Assembly (NCBI GenBank): GCA_900540955.1
Contig: UQIF01000001.1
Coordinates: 62,001 to 126,000, forward strand
Reading direction: 5' to 3'
Origin: an uncultured Olsenella sp.
GTDB taxonomy: Bacteria; Actinomycetota; Coriobacteriia; Coriobacteriales; Atopobiaceae
Length of the DNA: 64,000 bases
In this document: positions 50,496 through 58,758 of the stretch, piece by piece
Numbering within the stretch: the first letter of the stretch is position 1
How the letters are laid out: each line of letters starts with the position of its first letter
The notes under the pieces: generated by a model
Seen by the model: only the letters and a program-made list of their open reading frames with translations
Database searches by the model: none
What the model was told of the DNA's origin: nothing
Translations under genes and position numbers: made by a program

Positions 50496-51575
50496 CTACT
50501 CGTCGCCGAAGCTGATGCCGAGCAGCTTGGCCTCGCGGACGAGGTCGCACTCGGGGTCGACGTACTTGAGCTTGCCCGCCACCTCCTCGAGCGGGACGCG
50601 GCGCATCTGGTCGTCGACCTTGGCGATCATGACGCCGTATGCGCCCTCCAGGCAGGCGCGCGCCGCCTCGACGCCGCACTGCGTGGCGAAGATTCGGTCC
50701 TGGGCGTCGGGCTGCCCGCCGCGCTGGGTATGGCCGGGCACCGCCACGCGGATCTCGCGGCCGGTGCGGGAGGCGATCTCCTCGGCGATGTCGTAGGCGA
50801 CCGATGGCTTCACGCGGGCGGCGACCTTTGCCTTGTAGTCCTTCTTCTTCATCGCCGCCTCCTCGCGGGAGATGGCGCCCTCTGCCACGACCACGATCGC
50901 AAAGCGGCCGCCGTCCTTCTCTCGCTTCTCGATGGCGTTCACGACGTTGTCCATGTCGTAGGGGATCTCGGGGATGAGGATGACGTCCGCGCCGCCGGCG
51001 ACGCCCGCGTACAGCGGGATCCAACCGACCTTGTGGCCCATGATCTCGATGACGAAGACGCGGCCGTGCGAGCTCGCCGTCGTGTGGATGTCGTCGATGC
51101 AGCGGGTGGCGACGTCGATGGCCGAGGTGAAGCCGAAGGTCATGTCGGTGCCGTAGGTGTCGTTGTCGATGGTCTTGGGCAGGGCGATGACGTTCAGCCC
51201 CTCCTCGCGCAGGCGGTTTGCGGTCTTGGTCGAGCCGTTGCCGCCGAGCATAAAGAGGCAGTCGAGCTTGAGCTTCTTGTACGTGGCGACCATCGCCGGG
51301 ACCTTCTTGACGCCGTCGGCCTCGGGCGTGTCGAGCAGCTTGAACGGCGTGCGCGAGGTGCCCAGGATGGTGCCGCCCTTGGTGAGGATGCCCGAGAAGT
51401 CGCCCCAGCTCATCTTGCGGTAGCGGCCGTAGATCATGCCCTGGTAGCCGTCCTCGAAGCCGTAGATCTCGACCTTCTCCTTGGAGTTATTGAGCACGGT
51501 CTTGACGATGCCGCGCATGGTCGCGTTGAGCGCCTGGCAGTCGCCGCCGGAGGTGAGCAGGCCGATTCGAAGCAT
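50496..51575 (-). CDS. pfkA: 6-phosphofructokinase-family enzyme
   Basis: Phosphorylates fructose 6-phosphate in glycolysis. The 359-residue protein has GGDCQALNA (11-18 region), GGNGS at 111-115 and PKTIDND at 133-139. The Gly after GGN resembles ATP-dependent enzymes and K134 resembles PPi-dependent ones. The Mg-binding Asp of GGDGS is Asn113, and the usual PG after GGDx is QA. The phosphoryl donor is therefore uncertain. The start at 51575 is used because the frame upstream runs through a REP-like hairpin. Preceded by GAGGAG. Confidence 0.85.
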   Translation of the reverse strand: MLRIGLLTSGGDCQALNATMRGIVKTVLNNSKEKVEIYGFEDGYQGMIYGRYRKMSWGDFSGILTKGGTILGTSRTPFKLLDTPEADGVKKVPAMVATYKKLKLDCLFMLGGNGSTKTANRLREEGLNVIALPKTIDNDTYGTDMTFGFTSAIDVATRCIDDIHTTASSHGRVFVIEIMGHKVGWIPLYAGVAGGADVILIPEIPYDMDNVVNAIEKREKDGGRFAIVVVAEGAISREEAAMKKKDYKAKVAARVKPSVAYDIAEEIASRTGREIRVAVPGHTQRGGQPDAQDRIFATQCGVEAARACLEGAYGVMIAKVDDQMRRVPLEEVAGKLKYVDPECDLVREAKLLGISFGDE

Positions 51576-51590
51576 GGTGGCTCCTCTCGT

Positions 51591-51623
51591 TTTGGGACAA
51601 AAGGGACGGGGGATTTTGTCCCA
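51591..51623. repeat. REP-like hairpin, left copy
   Basis: Arms TGGGACAAAA and TTTTGTCCCA. Sits between the phosphofructokinase and transposase genes and could also act as a terminator or promoter-proximal structure. Confidence 0.8.
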
Positions 51624-51726
51624 TTTTTTGGTTTTAATCCGCAGTTTAGAGTAATCCAAAACAGGCCGTATAGAGGCGTCGCGCGACGGGTAAAGTGCCG
51701 CCTACAATCGGCGAGAGGGGGAGGGC

Positions 51727-52470
51727 ATGGTCAGGATCGCGAGGAAGGTCTCGGGCTCGGGGATTTACCACGTTGTCATGCGCGGGGCGGGGCGGCAGCT
51801 GCTGTTCGAGGACGACCGCGACAGGAGGCGGTTCCTTGAGCTTATGCACGAGTCGTTTACAGACCACGGGGTTAAGCTGCTGTGCTTCTGCCTCATGCCG
51901 AACCATGTTCACCTGATCGCCCGGGGCGAGCTTGCGGCACTCAGCGCGGCCATGCATCTTCTGGGGACCAGGTACGCGCTCAGGTTCAACAAGAAGTCCG
52001 ACCATTGCGGGCCCGTCTTCGAGGACCGCTTCTACAGCGACCCGATCGAGACCGACGCGCACTTCCTCGCCGCGCTCCGCTACGTTCTCATGAACCCCGA
52101 GCACGCGGGGATCTGCCCGGCGAGCGAGTATGCCTGGAGCTCGTACTCGGAATACGATGGCGAGGCTGCGTACTGCGACGCCTCGCTCGTGTCCGAACTT
52201 TTGGGGGACGGCTCGTCTGTTCAGGCGCTCGTTGCTGGCGGCGCCGACGCTTGCTACCGGTTCGAGGGCAAGAAGGGCATGGACGACCTCGAGGCGATCG
52301 GCTTCGCCCGCGAGGTCATCGGGCGCATGGGCATCGGCCTCGGGGAAATCAAGACGCTGCCCAGGCTCAGAAGGTCCGAGGCGCTTCGCGAGCTGAAGTC
52401 AGCGGGGCTGTCCACGCGCCAGATAGAGAGGCTGACGGGCATCGGGAGGAGTACCATTGCGAGGGCATGA
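51727..52470 (+). CDS. REP-associated tyrosine transposase (RAYT, Y1/HUH)
   Basis: A 247-residue IS200-like single-strand transposase. HUH motif: H60-V-H62 in MPNHVHLIA. The catalytic tyrosine is Y119 in ALRYVLMNPE. A C-terminal helix-turn-helix (STRQIERLTGIGRSTIARA) is typical of the chromosomal RAYT group. RAYTs mobilise nearby REP sequences and are usually single-copy domesticated genes. All catalytic residues are intact. GAGGGGGAGGG precedes the ATG. Confidence 0.9.
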   Translation: MVRIARKVSGSGIYHVVMRGAGRQLLFEDDRDRRRFLELMHESFTDHGVKLLCFCLMPNHVHLIARGELAALSAAMHLLGTRYALRFNKKSDHCGPVFEDRFYSDPIETDAHFLAALRYVLMNPEHAGICPASEYAWSSYSEYDGEAAYCDASLVSELLGDGSSVQALVAGGADACYRFEGKKGMDDLEAIGFAREVIGRMGIGLGEIKTLPRLRRSEALRELKSAGLSTRQIERLTGIGRSTIARA

Positions 52471-52475
52471 CGGTT

Positions 52476-52508
52476 TGGGACAAAATCCCCCGTCCCTTTT
52501 GTCCCAAA
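52476..52508. repeat. REP-like hairpin, right copy
   Basis: Perfect inverted copy of 51591-51623, starting 6 bases after the transposase stop codon. Confidence 0.8.
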
Positions 52509-52524
52509 TTGAGGAGGAGAAGTG

Positions 52525-52947
52525 ATGTACGACCGGCTACGCGAGATCGACGAGGCCATCGCCGCCGGCAGGGAGGCGCTCGAGGCGCTCGAGGACGCCG
52601 CCGACTCGCTCGACTCGGCGAAGCGCTGGGGAATCGTGGACATTCTCGGCGGCGGGCTCATCACAAGCGTGATCAAGCACTCGCGCCTGGGCGACGCCAA
52701 CCACGCACTTGCCGACGCCCGCGTGGCCCTCGCGCGCTTCTCGGCGGAGCTCGACGACGTGCGCGGCGTGGCAGGGCTCACGGCCGAGGTCAACCGCTGG
52801 AACGCCTTCTTCGACATCGCCTGCGACAACTGGCTCGCCGACATCTTCGTGCAAAAGGAGATGAGCGACGCGGCCGACAGGGTTGACGAAGCCATTGAGA
52901 CCGTCAAGCGTGCCGTGCGTCGACTCGAGTACGCCCGCTGCGCATGA
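52525..52947 (+). CDS. Small helical protein of unknown function
   Basis: A 140-residue, soluble, almost all-helical protein (LREIDEAIAAGREALEALEDA, then WGIVDILGGGLITSVIKHSRL, then long amphipathic helices). No motif recognised. GAGGAGGAG precedes GTG 52522 and ATG 52525; ATG chosen. It begins directly after the right REP-like copy. The central GGGLITSVIKHSRLGDAN stretch is the most distinctive part and could be used to find relatives. Confidence 0.72.
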   Translation: MYDRLREIDEAIAAGREALEALEDAADSLDSAKRWGIVDILGGGLITSVIKHSRLGDANHALADARVALARFSAELDDVRGVAGLTAEVNRWNAFFDIACDNWLADIFVQKEMSDAADRVDEAIETVKRAVRRLEYARCA

Positions 52948-53003
52948 GCGCCCTGGTTGCGCTATCTTCTTCACATCGTGTTACCGAGCGGAGGGGGCGC
53001 CCA

Positions 53004-54311
53004 ATGGGCAACGACAACGACATTCTTCACGCGTCGCGCGAGCAGATCGACCAGATCCAGCTCGCCGGGATACAGAAGACCGTCATCGACGTGTACGAGC
53101 ACATCCCGTTCTACAAGAAGAGCTTCGACGAGGCCGGGTTCGACCCGTACTCGGTCAAGTCGCTCGACGACGTCGCTCGCATCCCCTTCGTGCAGAAGCA
53201 GGACCTGCGCGACGCCTATCCGTACGGCATGCTCGCCGTGCCGCTCAAGGACGTCCGCGAGATCCACATGTCTTCGGGCACGACCGGTATCGCGACCATG
53301 GGCGCCTACACCGAGCACGACATAAAGATCTGGGGCGAGTGCTTCTCGCGCGCCGTCGACTACGCCCACGGCGACGAGAACGACGTCATGCAGATCTGCT
53401 ACGGCTACGGCCTCTTTACCGGCGGCCTCGGCGCTCACTACGGCAGCATCTCCGCCGGCTGCGCCACCATCCCCATCAGCGCCGGCAACACCGAGCGCCA
53501 AATCCGCATCCTGCGCGAGATGGGCCCCACCATCCTGGCCTGCACCCCCTCCTACGCGATGCACATCGCCGACACCGCGATCGAGATGGGCCTCGACCCG
53601 GCACGCGACTTCAACCTGCGCGCCGGCATCCACGGCGCCGAGCCCTTCTCGGACAATTTTCGCCGCGACCTCGAGCGCAAGCTCGGCTACCGCGTGCTCG
53701 ACATTTACGGCCTCACCGAGACCATGGGCCCGGGCGTGGCCATCGAGTGCTGGGAGCAGCAGGGCCTCCACATCGCCGAGGACCACTTCTACCCCGAGAT
53801 CATCAACCCCGAGACGGGCGAGGTCCTTCCCGACGGCGAGTGGGGCGAGCTCGTCATCACCACGCTCGACCGCGAGGCGTCTCCCGTCGTGCGCTACCGC
53901 ACGCGCGACATCACCCGCATCATTCCCGGCGAGTGCCCCTGCGGCCGCACGCACCGCCGCATCGACCGCATCCACGGCCGCACCGACGACATGCTCATCA
54001 TCCGCGGCGTCAACGTCTTCCCGAGCCAGATCGAGGACGTTATGAAGACGTTCCCCGAGATGTCCTCCTGGTACCAGATCGAGGTCGACACCGACCACCG
54101 CTCCCTCGACATCGTCACCCTCAAGGCCGAGCCGAACCCCGACGTGGACCTCGACTCCATCGCCGACATCGATCGCCTGCAGAAGCGGATCAGCGCCGCG
54201 CTCAAGGCCGCGCTCTCGGTCGGCGTCAAGGTCAAGCTCGTGGAGCCCAAGAGCATCCCGCGCAGCGAGGGCAAGGCCAAGCGCATCGTCGACCTCAGGA
54301 AGGAGCTCTAA
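53004..54311 (+). CDS. paaK: Phenylacetate-CoA ligase-family enzyme
   Basis: Adenylates an aryl or short carboxylic acid and joins it to CoA. The 435-residue ANL enzyme has the ATP loop SSGTTG (90-95), YGLTETMGPG, and TDDMLIIRGVNVFPSQIE in the C-terminal lid. The start at 53004 has GGAGGGGGC upstream. It is followed 3 bases later by an ACT-domain gene, a pairing common in anaerobes next to indolepyruvate ferredoxin oxidoreductase, which is not in this window. It may reclaim arylacetates from amino acid fermentation or feed the aromatic pathways suggested elsewhere here. Confidence 0.9.
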   Translation: MGNDNDILHASREQIDQIQLAGIQKTVIDVYEHIPFYKKSFDEAGFDPYSVKSLDDVARIPFVQKQDLRDAYPYGMLAVPLKDVREIHMSSGTTGIATMGAYTEHDIKIWGECFSRAVDYAHGDENDVMQICYGYGLFTGGLGAHYGSISAGCATIPISAGNTERQIRILREMGPTILACTPSYAMHIADTAIEMGLDPARDFNLRAGIHGAEPFSDNFRRDLERKLGYRVLDIYGLTETMGPGVAIECWEQQGLHIAEDHFYPEIINPETGEVLPDGEWGELVITTLDREASPVVRYRTRDITRIIPGECPCGRTHRRIDRIHGRTDDMLIIRGVNVFPSQIEDVMKTFPEMSSWYQIEVDTDHRSLDIVTLKAEPNPDVDLDSIADIDRLQKRISAALKAALSVGVKVKLVEPKSIPRSEGKAKRIVDLRKEL

Positions 54312-54314
54312 GAC

Positions 54315-54740
54315 ATGATCGACCAGATCACCGTTTTCCTCGAGAACAAGAAGGGCCGCGTCGCATCCGTCGCGCGCACGATTGCCGACGCCGGCGTGAA
54401 CATGACGGCGCTGTCGCTCGCCGACAGCGAGGAGTATGGCCTCGCGCGCATCGTGTGCGGCGAGCCAGAGCGCGCCCTGAAGGCGCTCGGCGAGGCGGGC
54501 TACCGCGCCAAGGTCGTCAAGGTCGCGGCCGTCGCCGTGCCCGACCGCCCGGGCGGCCTGGCGGAGCTTTTCGAGGCCCTTGACGAGCTCGACGTGAACA
54601 TCGAGTACTGCTACTGCTTCAGCCACCGTGACGGGGCAGCCGTCTTTGCGCTCAAGGTCGCCGACGCCGCGGCGGCGGCGCGCGCCGTCTGGACGCTCGA
54701 GGGCGCTGGCTTCAAGGCGCTCACGCAGGCCGACCTCTAG
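54315..54740 (+). CDS. Tandem ACT domain protein
   Basis: A 141-residue protein of two ACT domains (about 1-68 and 69-141), each with the ligand-binding turn NKKGRVASVARTIADAGVN or DRPGGLAELFEALDELDVN. ACT domains bind amino acids. Joined to paaK by a 3-base gap, it probably senses an aromatic or branched-chain amino acid for that enzyme or its pathway. Confidence 0.87.
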   Translation: MIDQITVFLENKKGRVASVARTIADAGVNMTALSLADSEEYGLARIVCGEPERALKALGEAGYRAKVVKVAAVAVPDRPGGLAELFEALDELDVNIEYCYCFSHRDGAAVFALKVADAAAAARAVWTLEGAGFKALTQADL

Positions 54741-54810
54741 GCAGGCCTCGGGCGCGCGCCGAGCAATCGGCCTCGCTCGACGAATAACGGGACCTCTTTC
54801 CTTGTGAGCT

Positions 54811-54853
54811 GGCCTCCCTTCCCCTAATCTCAAGGGGAGGGGAGGCCAAAAAA
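54811..54853 (+). promoter_or_regulatory. Hairpin hiding the ribosome site of the sensor gene
   Basis: Left arm GGCCTCCCTTCCCCT (54811-54825) pairs with the right arm 54833-54847 at 14 of 15 bases. The right arm contains the GGGGAGGGGAGG ribosome site, followed by six As and the ATG at 54854. No T-run, so it is not a terminator in this direction. Confidence 0.65.
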
Positions 54854-56620
54854 ATGCCGTCGAGCTTCGCGTCCACAGTGTTCACGCGCAAGAACAAGTC
54901 CCGCGCGATCGCGGCCTGCGCGCTCGCCGCCGGGTCTTTCTTTCTTCTTGCGGTGGGTTTCGCCTGTTTCGGAGGACCCGCGGCCCACGAGCCCGCCGCG
55001 TCCTTGGTCAGGCCCGCCCACGAGCCCATCGACCGTGCCGTCTGGGTCTGCCTCTCCGCCATCGCGTTCTCGTTCTGGGGCGACATTGCCTACCTGCGTT
55101 GCCTCGACCCGAGGACCAGGCGGCGTATCGCGGCGATCTCCGTGATTCTCGCCCTCTGGCTTCTGGTGGTCGTAATCAAGTGGAAGACGGCCGACGACGA
55201 GCTGGCCCGCTATCTGTGGTACTGCTACTACATCCCCATGGCCGCCGTGCCGCCGCTGTGCCTTTCCTGCGCGCTCCGCTCGGCGGGTCTCGGCCTCGGC
55301 GAGAAGGGCAAAAGGCACCGCGCGGCCATGGCGTCGGTCTCGGCGCTCTTCATCGTCCTCGCGCTCACAAACGACCTCCACCAGCTCTTCTTTACCTTCG
55401 ACTCCCCGAACCCCGGTACCGTAGGCAAGTATTTCTACGGCCCTGCGTACTGGGCCTTCTTGGTCTACACGGCCGCGTGCTTCATCGGCTTCTTCGCGGT
55501 GCTGTGGCGCTCGTGCACAAGAGTACTCAGGAGCCTTTTGGTGCCCTCCGCCACGGTGGCCGTCGGAGGCTTCCTCCTGAGCTTTGCCTATATCTTCCGG
55601 CTTGAGTGGGCAAGGACGCTCAATTTCTCGCTCATCTACGGGATACTCGTCATCGTCGCGCTCGAGCTCTGCCTCGATTTGGGGATCATCCCCTCCACGA
55701 GGTCGTTCGCCAAGGTGTTCGCCAAGCTTCCCTTCGACCTGAAGATCGTCTCGCGCGACGGCTCGCTCTTTCGCAAGACCGAGGCCTCGGCCGCTCTCGA
55801 CCCTTCGGTGGCCCGTGCCCTCGCGGCCCGCCCGCTGCCCGGCGTGTTCACGCTGCCGGCTTACCCCGACGACGTTTTCTTTGCCTGGCCGCTTTCCGGC
55901 GGAAGCGCGCTTCTTACGCGCGACATGAGGAACATGCGCTCGCTTGGCCGTCAGCTCATGGCAAGAAGGGCCGACCTCGAGCAGGACCGCCGCACGCTCG
56001 AGCACGATCGCGACCTGGCGGAGCTCCTGGCCGGCCTCGAGGCGGAGTCTCGGCTGGTGGGCGACGTCGAGCGCGCTCTTTCCGATTCCATGCGGGAGGT
56101 GTCCGACGTCCTGCGCGGCCTTCCCCAGGAGTCCGCCGCGAGGCTGCGCGAGCTCGAGCGGGCTCGCATGATCGTCGCCTACTGCAAGCGGAAGGGCTCG
56201 CTTGTGCTCGCGGAGGCGGTAGACCCCGAGCTGGACCGCGACCGAATTCGCCTTATCGCCAACGAGCTCGCGAGCGACCTGCGCGCCGTCGGCATCGACT
56301 GCGCCGCCATCGCCAGCCTGAGCCGGCCGCTCGCCGCCCAGCAGATGAGCGTCCTGTACGACTGCATCTACGACATGGCGTTCACGGCGCTCGAGTGCGA
56401 GGGGCCCGTGCTCATGTACCACCTCGGCGAGAGGGACGACGGCACGGTTGAGCTGCGCGCCCACTTGGAGTCGGAGGACGAGGAGGACCTGGCCTCGCTT
56501 CCCAGGACCGAGGCGCTGAGGGCGCGCCTGGACGCATGCGACGTCATCTACTCGCTCACAGGCGAGGAGGGAAGGCTTTTGCTCGTTGCCAGGGTGAGGG
56601 CAGGGGGTGGGCGCCGATGA
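54854..56620 (+). CDS. Seven-helix sensor protein without kinase domain
   Basis: A 588-residue membrane protein. The N-terminal half has seven helices in the 7TM histidine-kinase sensor style, including the LTNDLHQLFFTFD segment after helix five. A PAS-like/extracytoplasmic-signal segment (KIVSRDGSLFRKTEASAAL) and a long helical region (about 360-430) follow. The C-terminal part has no phospho-acceptor His motif or ATPase boxes. It overlaps the kinase gene by ATGA and so probably supplies the input for that kinase. Confidence 0.75.
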   Translation: MPSSFASTVFTRKNKSRAIAACALAAGSFFLLAVGFACFGGPAAHEPAASLVRPAHEPIDRAVWVCLSAIAFSFWGDIAYLRCLDPRTRRRIAAISVILALWLLVVVIKWKTADDELARYLWYCYYIPMAAVPPLCLSCALRSAGLGLGEKGKRHRAAMASVSALFIVLALTNDLHQLFFTFDSPNPGTVGKYFYGPAYWAFLVYTAACFIGFFAVLWRSCTRVLRSLLVPSATVAVGGFLLSFAYIFRLEWARTLNFSLIYGILVIVALELCLDLGIIPSTRSFAKVFAKLPFDLKIVSRDGSLFRKTEASAALDPSVARALAARPLPGVFTLPAYPDDVFFAWPLSGGSALLTRDMRNMRSLGRQLMARRADLEQDRRTLEHDRDLAELLAGLEAESRLVGDVERALSDSMREVSDVLRGLPQESAARLRELERARMIVAYCKRKGSLVLAEAVDPELDRDRIRLIANELASDLRAVGIDCAAIASLSRPLAAQQMSVLYDCIYDMAFTALECEGPVLMYHLGERDDGTVELRAHLESEDEEDLASLPRTEALRARLDACDVIYSLTGEEGRLLLVARVRAGGGRR

Positions 56621-58089
56621 CGCCGCTTCTGCTCAACGAGCCCTGTATGATGTTGATCGTGGTCGGGGAGTTCCTTTCCGCGTGCCTGCAGGTCGTGCAC
56701 CTCTTTATGGTCGTCTTCCGGGCCTCTTCGAGGCTCGGGTGGCTCTCGTGCGCCTACGAGGCTGCGGTTCAGCTTCACCTGGGCATCGCGCTGTGCATCA
56801 CCGTGGGCACGGGGGTCATCCGCGCACCTCTGCTCGCCGAGGTCTTGGGGTTCTCGCGCTTCTTCTGGCTCCTGTGGGCCAACGCCGCCTTCTCGTTTAT
56901 CGCGCTCGCCTTCGCGCTCTACTTCTCTCGCCCTGCGCTATTTATGGATGCGCTGCTCATGGGGCTGTGCACCCCGGGGGCCATCGGCGCGCTCGGGGCG
57001 CACTGGAACATCGTTGCCCTTCTTGACGTCTCGTGGTTCATGTTCCGGGGACTCTCGTCCATCGTCACGGACGTCGTTTGGAGGTCGGAGGAGCTCACGG
57101 GGCTCTCCGTCGCCGAGGCGCTCATGGGCATGCCGGCGGGCATCCTCGTCACGGGCCCCTCCGGCGGCTCGACGTTCATGAACGCCTCGATGCGCTCCAG
57201 CCTTGAGGCCTTAGGACTGCCCACAGACCTCGGCGACCTGAGCGGCATCTGGGGGGAGCTCTCCTGCCGCGGCCGTGGCATCTGTGCCGAGGCAGGCGCG
57301 CTCGGCGTCCCCGCCGTCTCCGAGAGGGGGGAGGAGAATCTGCTGGTTGACGTCGCGGATGGAAGGACGCTGCTGTTCCAGCGCGACGCCGACGGCTCCA
57401 AGTCGCGCGGCGAGAGGATCTTGTGCCTCGACGTCACCGAGTCGGTCGCCGCGAACAATGCCCTCGTGCAGACCAACCGCGAGCTCGAGGCGGCGGCCAC
57501 CGAGCTGCGTGCGTGCCTTGCCGACGTCGACCGCGCGGCCGAGGCCTCGGCGTATCTGCGTATGCGCTCCCGTGTCCATGACGTCGTGGGGCAGCGCCTG
57601 TCGATCCTCCACCGCTATCTCGAGATGGGAAAGACGGACCCGGCGTCGGTCGACGAGCTCGAACGCCTTCTCTCGTCGGTCATGACCGACCTTCGCCAGG
57701 ACTCCGGACGCGATGCCGCGGCCGAGCTCGATGCCATCGTCTCCGCGTTCTCGCTCGTCGGTGTGCACGTGGAGGTAGAAGGCGAGCTCCCGCGCAGGCC
57801 GGAGGTTGCCGCCGCCTTTGTGCGCGTGGTCCGGGAAGCGTGCACCAACTCGTGCCGGCACGCCCACGCCAAACGGGTCTTTGTTAACCTTAAAGACCCC
57901 GATGGCCCCTTTGCTCGCCTCTCCATCACTGACGACGGGAGCGGTCGGCCCGCGCCGGTGCGCGAGGGCGCGGGCATCCCGGGGATGAGGCGCGAGATCG
58001 AGTCCGTCGGGGGCAGGCTCGCCGTCAAGCGGGACCATCCGTTCACCGTTTTGGCCGAGGTCGATGTAAGGGGGAAGGCCGATGATTGA
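56617..58089 (+). CDS. Sensor histidine kinase (NarL-system type)
   Basis: A 490-residue kinase with an N-terminal set of about five or six membrane helices, a PAS-like region (about 170-275), the dimerisation helix with phospho-acceptor H321 in RVHDVVGQRLSIL (HisKA_3 type) and a HATPase domain (REACTNSCRHAHAK, DDGSGRP, GAGIPGMRREIE). It starts at the ATGA overlap with the preceding sensor gene and overlaps the regulator gene by 8 bases. Confidence 0.87.
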   Translation: MTPLLLNEPCMMLIVVGEFLSACLQVVHLFMVVFRASSRLGWLSCAYEAAVQLHLGIALCITVGTGVIRAPLLAEVLGFSRFFWLLWANAAFSFIALAFALYFSRPALFMDALLMGLCTPGAIGALGAHWNIVALLDVSWFMFRGLSSIVTDVVWRSEELTGLSVAEALMGMPAGILVTGPSGGSTFMNASMRSSLEALGLPTDLGDLSGIWGELSCRGRGICAEAGALGVPAVSERGEENLLVDVADGRTLLFQRDADGSKSRGERILCLDVTESVAANNALVQTNRELEAAATELRACLADVDRAAEASAYLRMRSRVHDVVGQRLSILHRYLEMGKTDPASVDELERLLSSVMTDLRQDSGRDAAAELDAIVSAFSLVGVHVEVEGELPRRPEVAAAFVRVVREACTNSCRHAHAKRVFVNLKDPDGPFARLSITDDGSGRPAPVREGAGIPGMRREIESVGGRLAVKRDHPFTVLAEVDVRGKADD

Positions 58090-58705
58090 GGTCATGATCG
58101 TTGAGGACCAGGCCATGCTGCGCGAGAGCCTGGCGCAGACCATCGAGTCCCAGGAGGACATGCACGTGGCGGCCTGCCTCGCCGATGCCGCCGACGCGCC
58201 CGGCAGGGCGGCCGAGACCGACTGTGGCCTGGTGCTCATGGACGTCTGCACGGAGCACGACTCCAACGGCATCGTCGCGGCCCGCCGCATCAAGGAGGCC
58301 AACCCCGCGGTCCGCGTGGTCATCATGACGGGCATGCCTGAGGTCACCTTCGTCGAGCAGGCCAAGGACGCGGGCGTCGACAGCTTCGTCTACAAGAACG
58401 TCGGCATCGAGGAGCTTTTGGCGGTCATGCGCTCCACTGCCGCCGGTTACTCGACGTTTCCCCATACTCCGGACTCGATCTTTTCCGGCGCGGCGGCGCT
58501 TACCGACGTCGAGATCTCGATTCTGCGCCTTGTCTGCGAGGCGAAGACCCGCAAGGAGATCGCCGCAGAGCTCTACATGAGCGAGGGGACCGTCAAGCGC
58601 CGCATCGGCGAGATCCTGGCAAAGACGGGCTACGACAACATCCTGCGCCTCGCCGTCCATGCCGTCGCCGAGGGAAACATCGTTCCCGGCATGGGCAACA
58701 AGTAA
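58082..58705 (+). CDS. NarL/FixJ-family response regulator
   Basis: A 207-residue regulator: receiver domain with phospho-acceptor D54 (LVLMDVC), conserved Lys at about 104, and a LuxR-type helix-turn-helix (about 138-200, TRKEIAAELYMSEGTVKRRIGEIL). It forms an operon with the two preceding sensor genes. Targets unknown. Confidence 0.92.
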   Translation: MIEVMIVEDQAMLRESLAQTIESQEDMHVAACLADAADAPGRAAETDCGLVLMDVCTEHDSNGIVAARRIKEANPAVRVVIMTGMPEVTFVEQAKDAGVDSFVYKNVGIEELLAVMRSTAAGYSTFPHTPDSIFSGAAALTDVEISILRLVCEAKTRKEIAAELYMSEGTVKRRIGEILAKTGYDNILRLAVHAVAEGNIVPGMGNK

Positions 58706-58735
58706 GCCGGGGTGGGTCGCCCGCCCCGGCTTGTT
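58704..58735 (+). terminator. Terminator of the two-component operon
   Basis: Nine-base perfect stem AAGCCGGGG (58704-58712) with 58724-58732, then GTTCC. It starts at the stop codon of the response regulator. Confidence 0.7.
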
Positions 58736-58758
58736 CCGGTCCTTCTTGCCGGTAATCT

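Larger units (their letters stand above)
51591..52508. mobile_element. RAYT transposase unit flanked by inverted REP-like hairpins
   Basis: A 33-base sequence at 51591-51623 recurs as a perfect inverted copy at 52476-52508. Each copy is itself a hairpin: TGGGACAAAA and TTTTGTCCCA around an 11-base G-rich centre. They bracket a Y1 transposase gene, the layout of REP/REPIN elements with their RAYT. Confidence 0.82.

Noticed and set aside
52972..54833. 620-codon minus-strand open frame opposite paaK and the ACT gene
   Set aside because: Low-complexity antisense frame; both plus-strand proteins have full motifs and ribosome sites.
54811..54853. Intrinsic terminator after the ACT gene
   Set aside because: The stem is followed by As, not Ts, and its right arm contains the ribosome site of the next gene.
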